This document shows, piece by piece, positions 14,101 through 28,200 of a stretch of 64,000 nt of DNA (position 1 is the stretch's first letter; the number at the start of each line of letters is the position of its first letter). Origin of the DNA: Episyrphus balteatus. Lineage: Eukaryota; Arthropoda; Insecta; Diptera; Syrphidae. The notes beneath the pieces were generated by a model. That model was not told the origin of the DNA. It was given only the letters and a program-made list of their open reading frames with translations, and searched no databases. The stretch lies in the NCBI RefSeq assembly GCF_945859705.1, contig NC_079136.1:85002867-85066866 (forward strand). Direction: 5' to 3'. A program made the position numbers and the translations under genes.

Positions 14101-17100
14101 TTCAAAACTCTCTAAAAACAAAACTACAAGTCCAAAACTTATAGAAAATACATTTTTGTGCTCTGTGAGTCGATATCCTTCGCATTCAATTCAATTGGAG
14201 TGAAAAAATTCACGTTTGAAGAAAATCACATTTCAAAATGTTTAAATCGTCATATCTCCTTAACGGAGCCTCTAAACACCCCAAAACTTGCAAAATTCAA
14301 AACTCTCTAAAAAACAAAACTACAAGTCCAAAACTTATAGAAAATACATTTTTGTGCTCTGTGAGTCGATATCCTTCGCATACAATTCAATTGGAGTGAA
14401 AAAATTCACTTTTGAAGAAAATCACATTTCAAAATGTTTAAATCGTCATATCTCCTTAACGGAGCCTCTAAACACCCCAAAACTTGCAAAATTCAAAACT
14501 CTCTAAAAACAAAACTACAAGTCCAAAACTTATAGAAAATACATTTTTGTGCTCTGTGAGTCGATATCCTTCGCATACAATTCAATTGGAGTGAAAAAAT
14601 TCACTTTTGAAGAAAATCACATTTCAAAATGTTTAAATCGTCATATCTCCTTAACGGAGCCTCTAAACACCCCAAAACTTGCAAAATTCAAAACTCTCTA
14701 AAAAACAAAACTACAAGTCCAAAACTTATAGAAAATACATTTTTGTGCTCTGTGAGTCGATAACAGGTCAAAACTTGCAAAATTCAAAACTCTCTAAAAA
14801 CAAAACTACTAGTCCAAAACTTATAGAAAATACATTTTTGTGCTCTGTGAGTCGATATCCTTCGCATACAATTCAATTGGAGTCGAAAAATTCACGTTTG
14901 AAGAAAATCACATTTCAAAATGTTTAAATCGTCTATCTCCTTAACACCCCCAAACTTGCAAAATTCAAAACTCTCTAAAAACAAAACTACAAGTCCAAAA
15001 CTTATAGAAAATACATTTTTGTGCTCTGTGAGTCGATATCCTTCGCATACAATTCAATTGGAGTGAAAAAATTCACTTTTGAAGAAAATCACATTTCAAA
15101 ATGTTTAAATCGTCATATCTCCTTAACGGAGCCTCTAAACACCCCAAAACTTGCAAAATTCAAAACTCTCTAAAAAACAAAACTACAAGTCCAAAACTTA
15201 TAGAAAATACATTTTTGTGCTCTGTGAGTCGATATCCTTCGCATACAATTCAATTGGAGTGAAAAAATTCACTTTTGAAGAAAATCACATTTCAAAATGT
15301 TTAAATCGTCATATCTCCTTAACGGAGCCTCTAAACACCCCAAAACTTGCAAAATTCAAAACTCTCTAAAAAACAAAACTACAAGTCCAAAACTTATAGA
15401 AAATAAATTTTTGTGCTCTGTGAGTCGATATCCTTCGCATACAATTCAATTGGAGTGAAAAAATTCACTTTTGAAGAAAATCACATTTCAAAATATTTCA
15501 ATCGTCATATCTCCTTAACACCCCCAAACTTGCAAAATTCAAAACTCTCTAAAAACAAAACTACAAGTCCAAAACTTATAGAAAATACATTTTTGTGCTC
15601 TGTGAGTCGATATCCTTCGCATACAATTCAATTGGAGTGAAAAAATTCACTTTTGAAGAAAATCACATTTCAAAATGTTTAAATCGTCATATCTCCTTAA
15701 CGGAGCCTCTAAACACCCCAAAACTTGCAAAATTCAAAACTCTCTAAAAAACAAAACTACAAGTCCAAAACTTATAGAAAATACATTTTTGTGCTCTGTG
15801 AGTCGATATCCTTCGCATACAATTCAATTGGAGTGAAAAAATTCACTTTTTAAAGAAAATCACATTTCAAAATGTTTAAATCGTCATATCTCCTTAACGG
15901 AGCCTCTAAACACCCCCAAACTTGCAAAATTCAAAACTCTCTAAAAACAAAACTACAAGTCCAAAACTTATAGAAAATACATTTTTGTGCTCTGTGAGTC
16001 GATATCCTTCGCATACAATTCAATTGGAGTGAAAAAATTCACTTTTGAAGAAAATCACATTTCAAAATGTTTAAATCGTCATATCTCCTTAACGGAGCCT
16101 CTAAACACCCCAAAACTTGCAAAATTCAAAACTCTCTAAAAACAAAACTACAAGTCCAAAACTTATAGAAAATACATTTTTGTGCTCTGTGAGTCGATAT
16201 CCTTCGCATACAATTCAATTGGAGTGAAAAAATTCACGTTTGAAGAAAATCACATTTCAAAATGTTTAAATCGTCATATCTCCTTAACACCCCCAAACTT
16301 GCAAAATTCAAAACTCTCTAAAAACAAAACTACAAGTCCAAAACTTATAGAAAATACATTTTTGTGCTCTGTGAGTCGATATCCTTCGCATACAATTCAT
16401 TTGGAGTGAAAAAATTCACTTTTGAAGAAAATCACATTTCAAAATGTTTAAATCGTCATATCTCCTTAACGGAGCCTCTAAACACCCCAAAACTTGCAAA
16501 ATTCAAAACTCTCTAAAAACAAAACTACAAGTCCAAAACTTATAGAAAATACATTTTTGTGCTCTGTGAGTCGATATCCTTCGCATACAATTCAATTGGA
16601 GTGAAAAAATTCACGTTTGAAGAAAATCACATTTCAAAATGTTTAAATCGTCATATCTCCTTAACACCCCCAAACTTGCAAAATTCAAAACTCTCTAAAA
16701 ACAAAACTACAAGTCCAAAACTTATAGAAAATACATTTTTGTGCTCTGTGAGTCGATATCCTTCGCATACAATTCAATTGGAGTGAAAAAATTCACTTTT
16801 TAAAGAAAATCACATTTCAAAATGTTTAAATCGTCATATCTCCTTAACGGAGCCTCTAAACACCCCCAAACTTGCAAAATTCAAAACTCTCTAAAAACAA
16901 AACTACAAGTCCAAAACTTATAGAAAATACATTTTTGTGCTCTGTGAGTCGATATCCTTCGCATACAATTCAATTGGAGTGAAAAAATTCACTTTTGAAG
17001 AAAATCACATTTCAAAATGTTTAAATCGTCGTATCTCCTTAACGGAGCCTCTAAACACCAGAAAACTTGCAAAATTCAAAACTCTCTAAAAACAAAACTA

Positions 17101-17500
17101 CAAGTCCAAAACTTATAGAAAATACATTTTTGTGCTCTGTGAGTCGATATCCTTCGCATTCAATTCAATTGGAGTGAAAAAATTCACGTTTGAAGAAAAT
17201 CACATTTCAAAATGTTTAAATCGTCATATCTCCTTAACGGAGCCTCTAAGCACCCCCAAACTTGCAAAATTCAAAACTCTCTAAAAACAAAACTACAAGT
17301 CCAAAACTTATAGAAAATACATTTTTGTGCTCTGTGAGTCGATATCCTTCGCAAACAATTCAATTGGAGTGAAAAAAATTCACTTTTCAAGAAAATCACA
17401 TTTCAAAATGTTTAAATCGTCATATCTCCTTAACGGAGCCTCTAAACACCCCCAAACTTGCAAAATTCAAAATTCTCTAAAAACAAAACTACAAGTCCAA
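14101..17500 (+). repeat. Irregular family C zone with short and chimeric monomers
   Basis: Family C monomers here vary in length. Several lack the ggagcctctaa segment and read cttaacacccccaaac (near 14941, 15518, 16286 and 16664). The pair at about 16182 and 16559 is a two-monomer repeat with a 377-bp offset. At about 14758-14768 a monomer jumps from gtgagtcgata straight into acaggtcaaaac, a family A hinge, losing roughly half a monomer. Some copies have an extra A in the ctctaaaaaacaaaac run. Accidental open frames of 60-82 codons here are satellite frames, not genes. Confidence 0.85.
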
Positions 17501-18107
17501 AACTTATAGAAAATACATTTTTGTGCTCTGTGAGTCGATATCCTTCGCATACAATTCATTTGGAGTGAAAAAATTCACTTTTGAAGAAAATCACATTTCA
17601 AAATGTTTAAATCGTCATATCTCCTTAACGGAGCCTCTAAACACCCCCAAACTTGCAAAATTCAAAACTCTCTAAAAACAAAACTACAAGTCCAAAACTT
17701 ATAGAAAATACATTTTTGTGCTCTGTGAGTCGATATCCTTCGCATACAATTCATTTGGAGTGAAAAAATTCACTTTTGAAGAAAATCACATTTCAAAATG
17801 TTTAAATCGTCATATCTCCTTAACGGAGCCTCTAAACACCCCCAAACTTGCAAAATTCAAAACTCTCTAAAAACAAAACTACAAGTCCAAAACTTATAGA
17901 AAATACATTTTTGTGCTCTGTGAGTCGATATCCTTCGCATACAATTCATTTGGAGTGAAAAAATTCACTTTTGAAGAAAATCACATTTCAAAATGTTTAA
18001 ATCGTCATATCTCCTTAACGGAGCCTCTAAACACCCCCAAACTTGCAAAATTCAAAACTCTCTAAAAACAAAACTACAAGTCCAAAACTTATAGAAAATA
18101 CATTTTT

Positions 18108-19520
18108 GTGCTCTGTGAGTCGATATCCTTCGCATACAATTCAATTGGAGTGAAAAAATTCACTTTTGAAGAAAATCACATTTCAAAATGTTTAAATCGT
18201 CATATCTCCTTAACCTTAACACACCCCCAAACTTGCAAAATTAAAAACTCTCTAAAAACAAAACTACAAGTCCAAAACTTACAGAAAATACATTTTTGTG
18301 CTCTGTGAGTCGATATCCTTCGCATACAATTCAATTGGAGTGAAAAAATTCACTTTTGAAGAAAATCACATTTCAAAATGTTTAAATCGTCATATCTCCT
18401 TAACCTTAACACACCCCCAAACTTGCAAAATTCAAAACTCTCTAAAAACAAAACTACAAGTCCAAAACTTATAGAAAATACATTTTTGTGCTCTGTGAGT
18501 CGATATCCTTCGCATTCAATTCAATTGGAGTGAAAAAAATTCACTTTTGAAGAAAATCACATTTCAAAATGTTTAAATCGTCATATCTCCTTAACGGAGC
18601 CTCTAAACACCCCCAAACTTGCAAAATTCAAAATTCTCTAAAAACAAAACTACAAGTCCAAAACTTATAGAAAATACATTTTTGTGCTCTGTGAGTCGAT
18701 ATCCTTCGCATACAATTCATTTGGAGTGAAAAAATTCACTTTTGAAGAAAATCACATTTCAAAATGTTTAAATCGTCATATCTCCTTAACGGAGCCTCTA
18801 AACACCCCCAAACTTGCAAAATTCAAAACTCTCTAAAAACAAAACTACAAGTCCAAAACTTATAGAAAATACATTTTTGTGCTCTGTGAGTCGATATCCT
18901 TCGCATACAATTCATTTGGAGTGAAAAAATTCACTTTTGAAGAAAATCACATTTCAAAATGTTTAAATCGTCATATCTCCTTAACGGAGCCTCTAAACAC
19001 CCCCAAACTTGCAAAATTCAAAACTCTCTAAAAACAAAACTACAAGTCCAAAACTTATAGAAAATACATTTTTGTGCTCTGTGAGTCGATATCCTTCGCA
19101 TACAATTCAATTGGAGTGAAAAAATTCACTTTTGAAGAAAATCACATTTCAAAATGTTTAAATCGTCATATCTCCTTAACCTTAACACACCCCCAAACTT
19201 GCAAAATTCAAAACTCTCTAAAAACAAAACTACAAGTCCAAAACTTACAGAAAATACATTTTTGTGCTCTGTGAGTCGATATCCTTCGCATACAATTCAA
19301 TTGGAGTGAAAAAATTCACTTTTGAAGAAAATCACATTTCAAAATGTTTAAATCGTCATATCTCCTTAACCTTAACACACCCCCAAACTTGCAAAATTCA
19401 AAACTCTCTAAAAACAAAACTACAAGTCCAAAACTTATAGAAAATACATTTTTGTGCTCTGTGAGTCGATATCCTTCGCATTCAATTCAATTGGAGTGAA
19501 AAAAATTCACTTTTGAAGAA
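18108..19520 (+). repeat. 5-monomer duplication (966 bp) with the cttaaccttaacac variant
   Basis: Two consecutive monomers near 18210 and 18400 have a hinge reading ccttaaccttaacacacc, a replacement of ggagcctctaa. The same pair recurs near 19176 and 19370, and the linked change acttacag occurs in the first monomer of each pair. The offset is 966 bp, which is five monomers minus 9 bp. It is a local block duplication in family C. Confidence 0.85.
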
Positions 19521-21520
19521 AATCACATTTCAAAATGTTTAAATCGTCATATCTCCTTAACGGAGCCTCTAAACACCCCAAAACTTGCAAAATTCAAAAC
19601 TCTCTAAAAACAAAACTACAAGTCCAAAACTTATAGAAAATACATTTTTGTGCTCTGTGAGTCGATATCCTTCGCATACAATTCAATTGGAGTGAAAAAA
19701 TTCACTTTTGAAGAAAATCACATTTCAAAATGTTTAAATCGTCATATCTCCTTAACGGAGCCTCTAAACACCCCAAAACTTGCAAAATTCAAAACTCTCT
19801 AAAAACAAAACTACAAGTCCAAAACTTATAGAAAATACATTTTTGTGCTCTGTGAGTCGATATCCTTCGCATACAATTCAATTGGAGTGAAAAAATTCAC
19901 TTTTGAAGAAAATCACATTTCAAAATGTTTAAATCGTCATATCTCCTTAACGGAGCCTCTAAACACCCCCAAACTTGCAAAATTCAAAACTCTCTAAAAA
20001 CAAAACTACAAGTCCAAAACTTATAGAAAATACATTTTTGTGCTCTGTGAGTCGATATCTTCGCATACAATTCAATTGGAGTGAAAAAATTCACTTTTGA
20101 AGAAAATCACATTTCAAAATGTTTAAATCGTCATATCTCCTTAACGGAGCCTCTAAACACCCCCAAACTTGCAAAATTCAAAACTCTCTAAAAACAAAAC
20201 TACAAGTCCAAAACTTATAGAAAATAGATTTTTGTGCTCTGTGAGTCGATATCCTTCGCATACAATTCAATTGGAGTGAAAAAATTCACTTTTGAAGAAA
20301 ATCACATTTCAAAATGTTTAAATCGTCATATCTCCTTAACGGAGCCTCTAAACACCCCCAAACTTGCAAAATTCAAAACTCTCTAAAAACAAAACTACAA
20401 GTCCAAAACTTATAGAAAATACATTTTTGTGCTCTGTGAGTCGATATCCTTCGCATACAATTCAATTGGAGTGAAAAAATTCACTTTTGAAGAAAATCAC
20501 ATTTCAAAATGTTTAAATCGTCATATCTCCTTAACGGAGCCTCTAAACACCCCCAAACTTGCAAAATTCAAAACTCTCTAAAAACAAAACTACAAGTCCA
20601 AAACTTATAGAAAATACATTTTTGTGCTTTGTGAGTCGATATCCTTCGCATACAATTCAATTGGAGTTGAAAAATTCACTTTTGAAGAAAATCACATTTC
20701 AAAATGTTTAAATCGTCATATCTCCTTAACGGAACCTCTATACACCCCCAAACTTGCAAAATTCAAAACTCTCTAAAAACAAAACTACAAGTCCAAAACT
20801 TATAGAAAATACATTTTTGTGCTCTGTGAGTCGATATCCTTCGCATTCAATTCAATTGGAGTGAAAAAATTCACGTTTGAAGAAAATCACATTTCAAAAT
20901 CTTTAAATCGTCATATCTCCTTAACGGAGCCTCTAAACACCCCCAAACTTGCAAAATTCAAAACTCTCTAAAAACAAAACTACAAGTCCAAAACTTATAG
21001 AAAATACATTTTTGTGCTCTGTGAGTCGATATCCTTCGCATTCAATTCAATTGGAGTGAAAAAATTCACTTTTGAAGAAAATCACATTTCAAAATGTTTA
21101 AATCGTCATATCTCCTTAACGGAGCCTCTAAACACCCCAAAACTTGCAAAATTCAAAACTCTCTAAAAACAAAACTACAAGTCCAAAACTTATAGAAAAT
21201 ACATTTTTGTGCTCTGTGAGTCGATATCCTTCGCATACAATTCATTTGGAGTGAAAAAATTCACTTTTGAAGAAAATCACATTTCAAAATGTTTAAATCG
21301 TCATATCTCCTTAACGGAGCCTCTAAACACCCCCAAACTTGCAAAATTCAAAACTCTCTAAAAACAAAACTACAAGTCCAAAACTTATAGAAAATACATT
21401 TTTGTGCTCTGTGAGTCGATATCCTTCGCATACAATTCATTTGGAGTGAAAAAATTCACTTTTGAAGAAAATCACATTTCAAAATGTTTAAATCGTCATA
21501 TCTCCTTAACGGAGCCTCTA

Positions 21521-24500
21521 AACACACCCAAACTTGCAAAATTCAAAACTCTCTAAAAACAAAACTACAAGTCCAAAACTTATAGAAAATACATTTTTGT
21601 GCTCTGTGAGTCGATATCCTTCGCATACAATTCAATTGGAGTGAAAAAATTCACTTTTGAAGAAAATCACATTTCAAAATGTTTAAATCGTCATATCTCC
21701 TTAACGGAGCCTCTAAACACCCCCAAACTTGCAAAATTCAAAACTCTCTAAAAACAAAACTACAAGTCCAAAACTTATAGAAAATACATTTTTGTGCTCT
21801 GTGAGTCGATATCCTTCGCATTCAATTCAATTGGAGTGAAAAAATTCACGTTTGAAGAAAATCACATTTCAAAATGTTTAAATCGTCATATCTCCTTAAC
21901 GGAGCCTCTAAACACCCCCAAACTTGCAAAATTCAAAACTCTCTAAAAACAAAACTACAAGTCCAAAACTTATAGAAAATACATTTTTGTGCTCTGTGAG
22001 TCGATATCCTTCGCATACAATTCAATTGGAGTGAAAAAATTCACTTTTGAAGAAAATCACATTTCAAAATGTTTAAATCGTCATATCTCCTTAACGGAGC
22101 CTCTAAACAACCCCAAACTTGCAAAATTCAAAACTCTCTAAAAACAAAACTACAAGTCCACAACTTATAGAAAATACATTTTTGTGCTCTGTGAGTCGAT
22201 ATCCTTCGCATACAATTCATTTGGAGTGAAAAAATTCACTTTTGAAGAAAATCACATTTCAAAATGTTTAAATCGTCATATCTCCTTAACGGAGCCTCTA
22301 AACACCCCCAAACTTGCAAAATTCAAAACTCTCTAAAAACAAAACTACAAGTCCAAAACTTATAGAAAATACATTTTTGTGCTCTGTGAGTCGATATCCT
22401 TCGCATACAATTCAATTGGAGTGAAAAAATTCACTTTTGAAGAAAATCACATTTCAAAATGTTTAAATCGTCATATCTCCTTAACGGAGCCTCTAAACAC
22501 CCCCAAACTTGCAAAATTCAAAACTCTCTAAAAACAAAACTACAAGTCCAAAACTTATAGAAAATATATTTTTGTGCTCTGTGAGTCGATATCCTTCGCA
22601 TTCAATTCAATTGGAGTGAAAAAATTTCACGTTTGAAGAAAATCACATTTCAAAATGTTTAAATCGTCATATCTCCTTAACGGAGCCTCTAAACACCCCA
22701 AAACTTGCAAAATTCAAAACTCTCTAAAAACAAAACTACAAGTCCAAAACTTATAGAAAATACATTTTTGTGCTCTGTGAGTCGATATCCTTCGCATACG
22801 ATTCATTTGGAGTGAAAAAATTCACTTTTGAAGAAAATCACATTTCAAAATGTTTAAATCGTCATATCTCCTTAACGGAGCCTCTAAACACCCCCAAACT
22901 TGCAAAATTCAAAACTCTCTAAAAACAAAACTACAAGTCCAAAACTTATAGAAAATACATTTTTGTGCTCTGTGAGTCGATATCCTTCGCATACAATTCA
23001 TTTGGAGTGAAAAAATTCACTTTTGAAGAAAATCACATTTCAAAATGTTTAAATCGTCATATCTCCTTAACGGAGCCTCTAAACACACCCAAACTTGCAA
23101 AATTCAAAACTCTCTAAAAACAAAACTACAAGTCCAAAACTTATAGAAAATACATTTTTGTGCTCTGTGAGTCGATATCCTTCGCATACAATTCAATTGG
23201 AGTGAAAAAATTCACTTTTGAAGAAAATCACATTTCAAAATGTTTAAATCGTCATATCTCCTTAACGGAGCCTCTAAACACCCCCAAACTTGCAAAATTC
23301 AAAACTCTCTAAAAACAAAACTACAAGTCCAAAACTTATAGAAAATACATTTTTGTGCTCTGTGAGTCGATATCCTTCGCATACAATTCATTTGGAGTGA
23401 AAAAATTCACTTTTGAAGAAAATCACATTTCAAAATGTTTAAATCGTCATATCTCCTTAACGGAGCCTCTAAACACCCCCAAACTTGCAAAATTCAAAAC
23501 TCTCTAAAAACAAAACTACAAGTCCAAAACTTATAGAAAATACATTTTTGTGCTCTGTGAGTCGATATCCTTCGCATACAATTCATTTGGAGTGAAAAAA
23601 TTCACTTTTGAAGAAAATCACATTTCAAAATGTTTAAATCGTCATATCTCCTTAACGGAGCCTCTAAACACACCAAAACTTGCAAAATTCAAAACTCTCT
23701 AAAAACAAAACTACAAGTCCAAAACTTATAGAAAATACATTTTTGTGCTCTGTGAGTCGATATCCTTCGCATACAATTCAATTGGAGTGAAAAAATTCAC
23801 TTTTGAAGAAAATCACATTTCAAAATGTTTAAATCGTCATATCTCCTTAACGGAGCCTCTAAACACCCCCAAACTTGCAAAATTCAAAACTCTCTAAAAA
23901 CAAAACTACAAGTCCAAAACTTATAGAAAATACATTTTTGTGCTCTGTGAGTCGATATCCTTCGCATTCAATTCAATTGGAGTGAAAAAATTCACGTTTG
24001 AAGAAAATCACATTTCAAAATGTTTAAATCGTCATATCTCCTTAACGGAGCCTCTAAACACCCCCAAACTTGCAAAATTCAAAACTCTCTAAAAACAAAA
24101 CTACAAGTCCAAAACTTATAGAAAATACATTTTTGTGCTCTGTGAGTCGATATCCTTCGCATACAATTCAATTGGAGTGAAAAAATTCACTTTTGAAGAA
24201 AATCACATTTCAAAATGTTTAAATCGTCATATCTCCTTAACGGAGCCTCTAAACACCCCCAAACTTGCAAAATTCAAAACTCTCTAAAAACAAAACTACA
24301 AGTCCAAAACTTATAGAAAATACATTTTTGTGCTCTGTGAGTCGATATCCTTCGCATTCAATTCAATTGGAGTGAAAAAATTCACGTTTGAAGAAAATCA
24401 CATTTCAAAATGTTTAAATCGTCATATCTCCTTAACGGAGCCTCTAAACACCCCCAAACTTGCAAAATTCAAAACTCTCTAAAAACAAAACTACAAGTCC

Positions 24501-25240
24501 AAAACTTATAGAAAATACATTTTTGTGCTCTGTGAGTCGATATCCTTCGCATACAATTCAATTGGAGTGAAAAAATTCACTTTTGAAGAAAATCACATTT
24601 CAAAATGTTTAAATCGTCATATCTCCTTAACGGAGCCTCTAAACACCCCCAAACTTGCAAAATTCAAAACTCTCTAAAAACAAAACTACAAGTCGAAAAC
24701 TTATAGAAAATATATTTTTGTGCTCTGTGAGTCGATATCCTTCGCATTCAATTCAATTGGAGTGAAAAAATTTCACGTTTGAAGAAAATCACATTTCAAA
24801 ATGTTTAAATCGTCATATCTCCTTAACGGAGCCTCTAAACACCCCAAAACTTGCAAAATTCAAAACTCTCTAAAAACAAAACTACAAGTCCAAAACTTAT
24901 AGAAAATACATTTTTGTGCTCTGTGAGTCGATATCCTTCGCATACAATTCATTTGGAGTGAAAAAATTCACTTTTGAAGAAAATCACATTTCAAAATGTT
25001 TAAATCGTCATATCTCCTTAACGGAGCCTCTAAACACCCCCAAACTTGCAAAATTCAAAACTCTCTAAAAACAAAACTACAAGTCCAAAACTTATAGAAA
25101 ATACATTTTTGTGCTCTGTGAGTCGATATCCTTCGCATACAATTCATTTGGAGTGAAAAAATTCACTTTTGAAGAAAATCACATTTCAAAATGTTTAAAT
25201 CGTCATATCTCCTTAACGGAGCCTCTAAACACACCCAAAC
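21521..25240 (+). repeat. 8- and 11-monomer offsets sharing the aacacaccc marker
   Basis: The private hinge form aacacacccaaac occurs at 21521, 23082 and 25228. These are 1561 bp (8 monomers plus 1) and 2146 bp (11 monomers plus 1) apart. The extra base comes from the linked variant gtgaaaaaatttcacg, present near 22620 and 24770. The neighbouring order of tacaattcaatt, tacaattcattt and ttcaattcaatt monomers also agrees locally. I read this as an older round of block duplication inside the 24-monomer unit. Confidence 0.7.
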
Positions 25241-28200
25241 TTGCAAAATTCAAAACTCTCTAAAAACAAAACTACAAGTCCAAAACTTATAGAAAATACA
25301 TTTTTGTGCTCTGTGAGTCGATATCCTTCGCATACAATTCAATTGGAGTGAAAAAATTCACTTTTGAAGAAAATCACATTTCAAAATGTTTAAATCGTCA
25401 TATCTCCTTAACGGAGCCTCTAAACACCCCCAAACTTGCAAAATTCAAAACTCTCTAAAAACAAAACTACAAGTCCAAAACTTATAGAAAATACATTTTT
25501 GTGCTCTGTGAGTCGATATCCTTCGCATTCAATTCAATTGGAGTGAAAAAATTCACGTTTGAAGAAAATCACATTTCAAAATGTTTAAATCGTCATATCT
25601 CCTTAACGGAGCCTCTAAACACCCCCAAACTTGCAAAATTCAAAACTCTCTAAAAACAAAACTACAAGTCCAAAACTTATAGAAAATACATTTTTGTGCT
25701 CTGTGAGTCGATATCCTTCGCATACAATTCATTTGGAGTGAAAAAATTCACTTTTGAAGAAAATCACATTTCAAAATGTTTAAATCGTCATATCTCCTTA
25801 ACGGAGCCTCTAAACACCCCAAAACTTGCAAAATTCAAAACTCTCTAAAAACAAAACTACAAGTCCAAAACTTATAGAAAATACATTTTTGTGCTCTGTG
25901 AGTCGATATCCTTCGCATACAATTCAATTGGAGTGAAAAAATTCACTTTTGAAGAAAATCACATTTCAAAATGTTTAAATCGTCATATCTCCTTAACGGA
26001 GCCTCTAAACACCCCCAAACTTGCAAAATTCAAAACTCTCTAAAAACAAAACTACAAGTCCAAAACTTATAGAAAATTTATTTTTGTGCTCTGTGAGTCG
26101 ATATCCTTCGCATTCAATTCAATTGGAGTGAAAAAATTCACTTTTGAAGAAAATCACATTTCAAAATGTTTAAATCGTCATATCTCCTTAACGGAGCCTC
26201 TAAACACCCCCAAACTTGCAAAATTCAAAACTCTCTAAAAACAAAACTAAAAGTCCAAAACTTATAGAAAATACATTTTTGTGCTCTGTGAGTCGATATC
26301 CTTCGCATACAATTCAATTGGAGTGAAAAAATTCACTTTTGAAGAAAATCACATTTCAAAATGTTTAAATCGTCATATCTCCTTAACGGAGCCTCTCTAA
26401 AAACAAAACTACAAGTCCAAAACTTATAGAAAATACATTTTTGTGCTCTGTGAGTCGATATCCTTCGCCTACAATTCAATTGGAGTGAAAAAATTCACTT
26501 TTGAAGAAAATCACATTTCAAAATGTTTAAATCGTCATATCTCCTTAACGGAGCCTCTAAACAACCCCAAACTTGCAAAATTCAAAACTCTCTAAAAACA
26601 AAACTACAAGTCCAAAACTTATAGAAAATACATTTTTGTGCTCTGTGAGTCGATATCCATCGCATACAATTCAATTGGAGTGAAAAAATTCACTTTTGAA
26701 GAAAATCACATTTCAAAATGTTTAAATCGTCATATCTCCTTAACGGAGCCTCTACACACCCCCAAACTTGCAAAATTCAAAACTCTCTAAAAACAAAACT
26801 ACAAGTCCAAAACTTATAGAAAATACATTTTTTTGCTCTGTGAGTCGATATCCTTCGCCTACAATTCATTTGGAGTGAAAAAAATTCACTTTTGAAGAAA
26901 ATCACATTTCAAAATGTTTAAATCGTCATATCTCCTTAACGGAGCCTCTAAACACCCCAAAACTTGCAAAATTCAAAACTCTCTAAAAACAAAACTACAA
27001 GTCCAAAACTTATAGAAAATACATTTTTGTGCTCTGTGAGTCGATATCCTTCGCATACAATTCAATTGGAGTGAAAAAATTCACTTTTGAAGAAAATCAC
27101 ATTTCAAAATGTTTAAATCGTCATATCTCCTTAACGGAGCCTCTAAACACCCCCAAACTTGCAAAATTCAAAACTCTCTAAAAACAAAACTACAAGTCCA
27201 AAACTTATAGAAAATACATTTTTGTGCTCTGTGAGTCGATATCCTTCGCATACAATTCATTTGGAGTGAAAAAATTTCACGTTTGAAGAAAATCACATTT
27301 CAAAATGTTTAAATCGTCATATCTCCTTAACGGAGCCTCTAAACACCCCCAAACTTGCAAAATTCAAAACTCTCTAAAAACAAAACTACAAGTCCAAAAC
27401 TTATAGAAAATACATTTTTGTGCTCTGTGAGTCGATATCCTTCGCATACAATTCATTTGGAGTGAAAAAATTCACTTTTGAAGAAAATCAAATTTCAAAA
27501 TGTTTAAATCGTCATATCTCCTTAACGGAGCCTCTAAACAACCCCAAACTTGCAAAATTCAAAACTCTCTAAAAACAAAACTACAAGTCCAAAACTTATA
27601 GAAAATACATTTTTGTGCTCTGTGAGTCGATATCCTTCGCATACAATTCAATTGGAGTGAAAAAATTCACTTTTGAAGAAAATCACATTTCAAAATGTTT
27701 AAATCGTCATATCTCCTTAACGGAGCCTCTACACACCCCCAAACTTGCAAAATTCAAAACTCTCTAAAAACAAAACTACAAGTCCAAAACTTTTAGAAAA
27801 TACATTTTTGTGCTCTGTGAGTCGATATCCTTCGCCTACAATTCATTTGGAGTGAAAAAAATTCACTTTTGAAGAAAATCACATTTCAAAATGTTTAAAT
27901 CGTCATATCTCCTTAACGGAGCCTCTAAACACCCCCAAACTTGCAAAATTCAAAACTCTCTAAAAACAAAACTACAAGTCCAAAACTTATAGAAAATACA
28001 TTTTTGTGCTCTGTGAGTCGATATCCTTCGCATACAATTCATTTGGAGTGAAAAAATTCACTTTTGAAGAAAATCACATTTCAAAATGTTTAAATCGTCA
28101 TATCTCCTTAACGGAGCCTCTAAACACCCCCAAACTTGCAAAATTCAAAACTCTCTAAAAACAAAACTACAAGTCCAAAACTTATAGAAAATACATTTTT

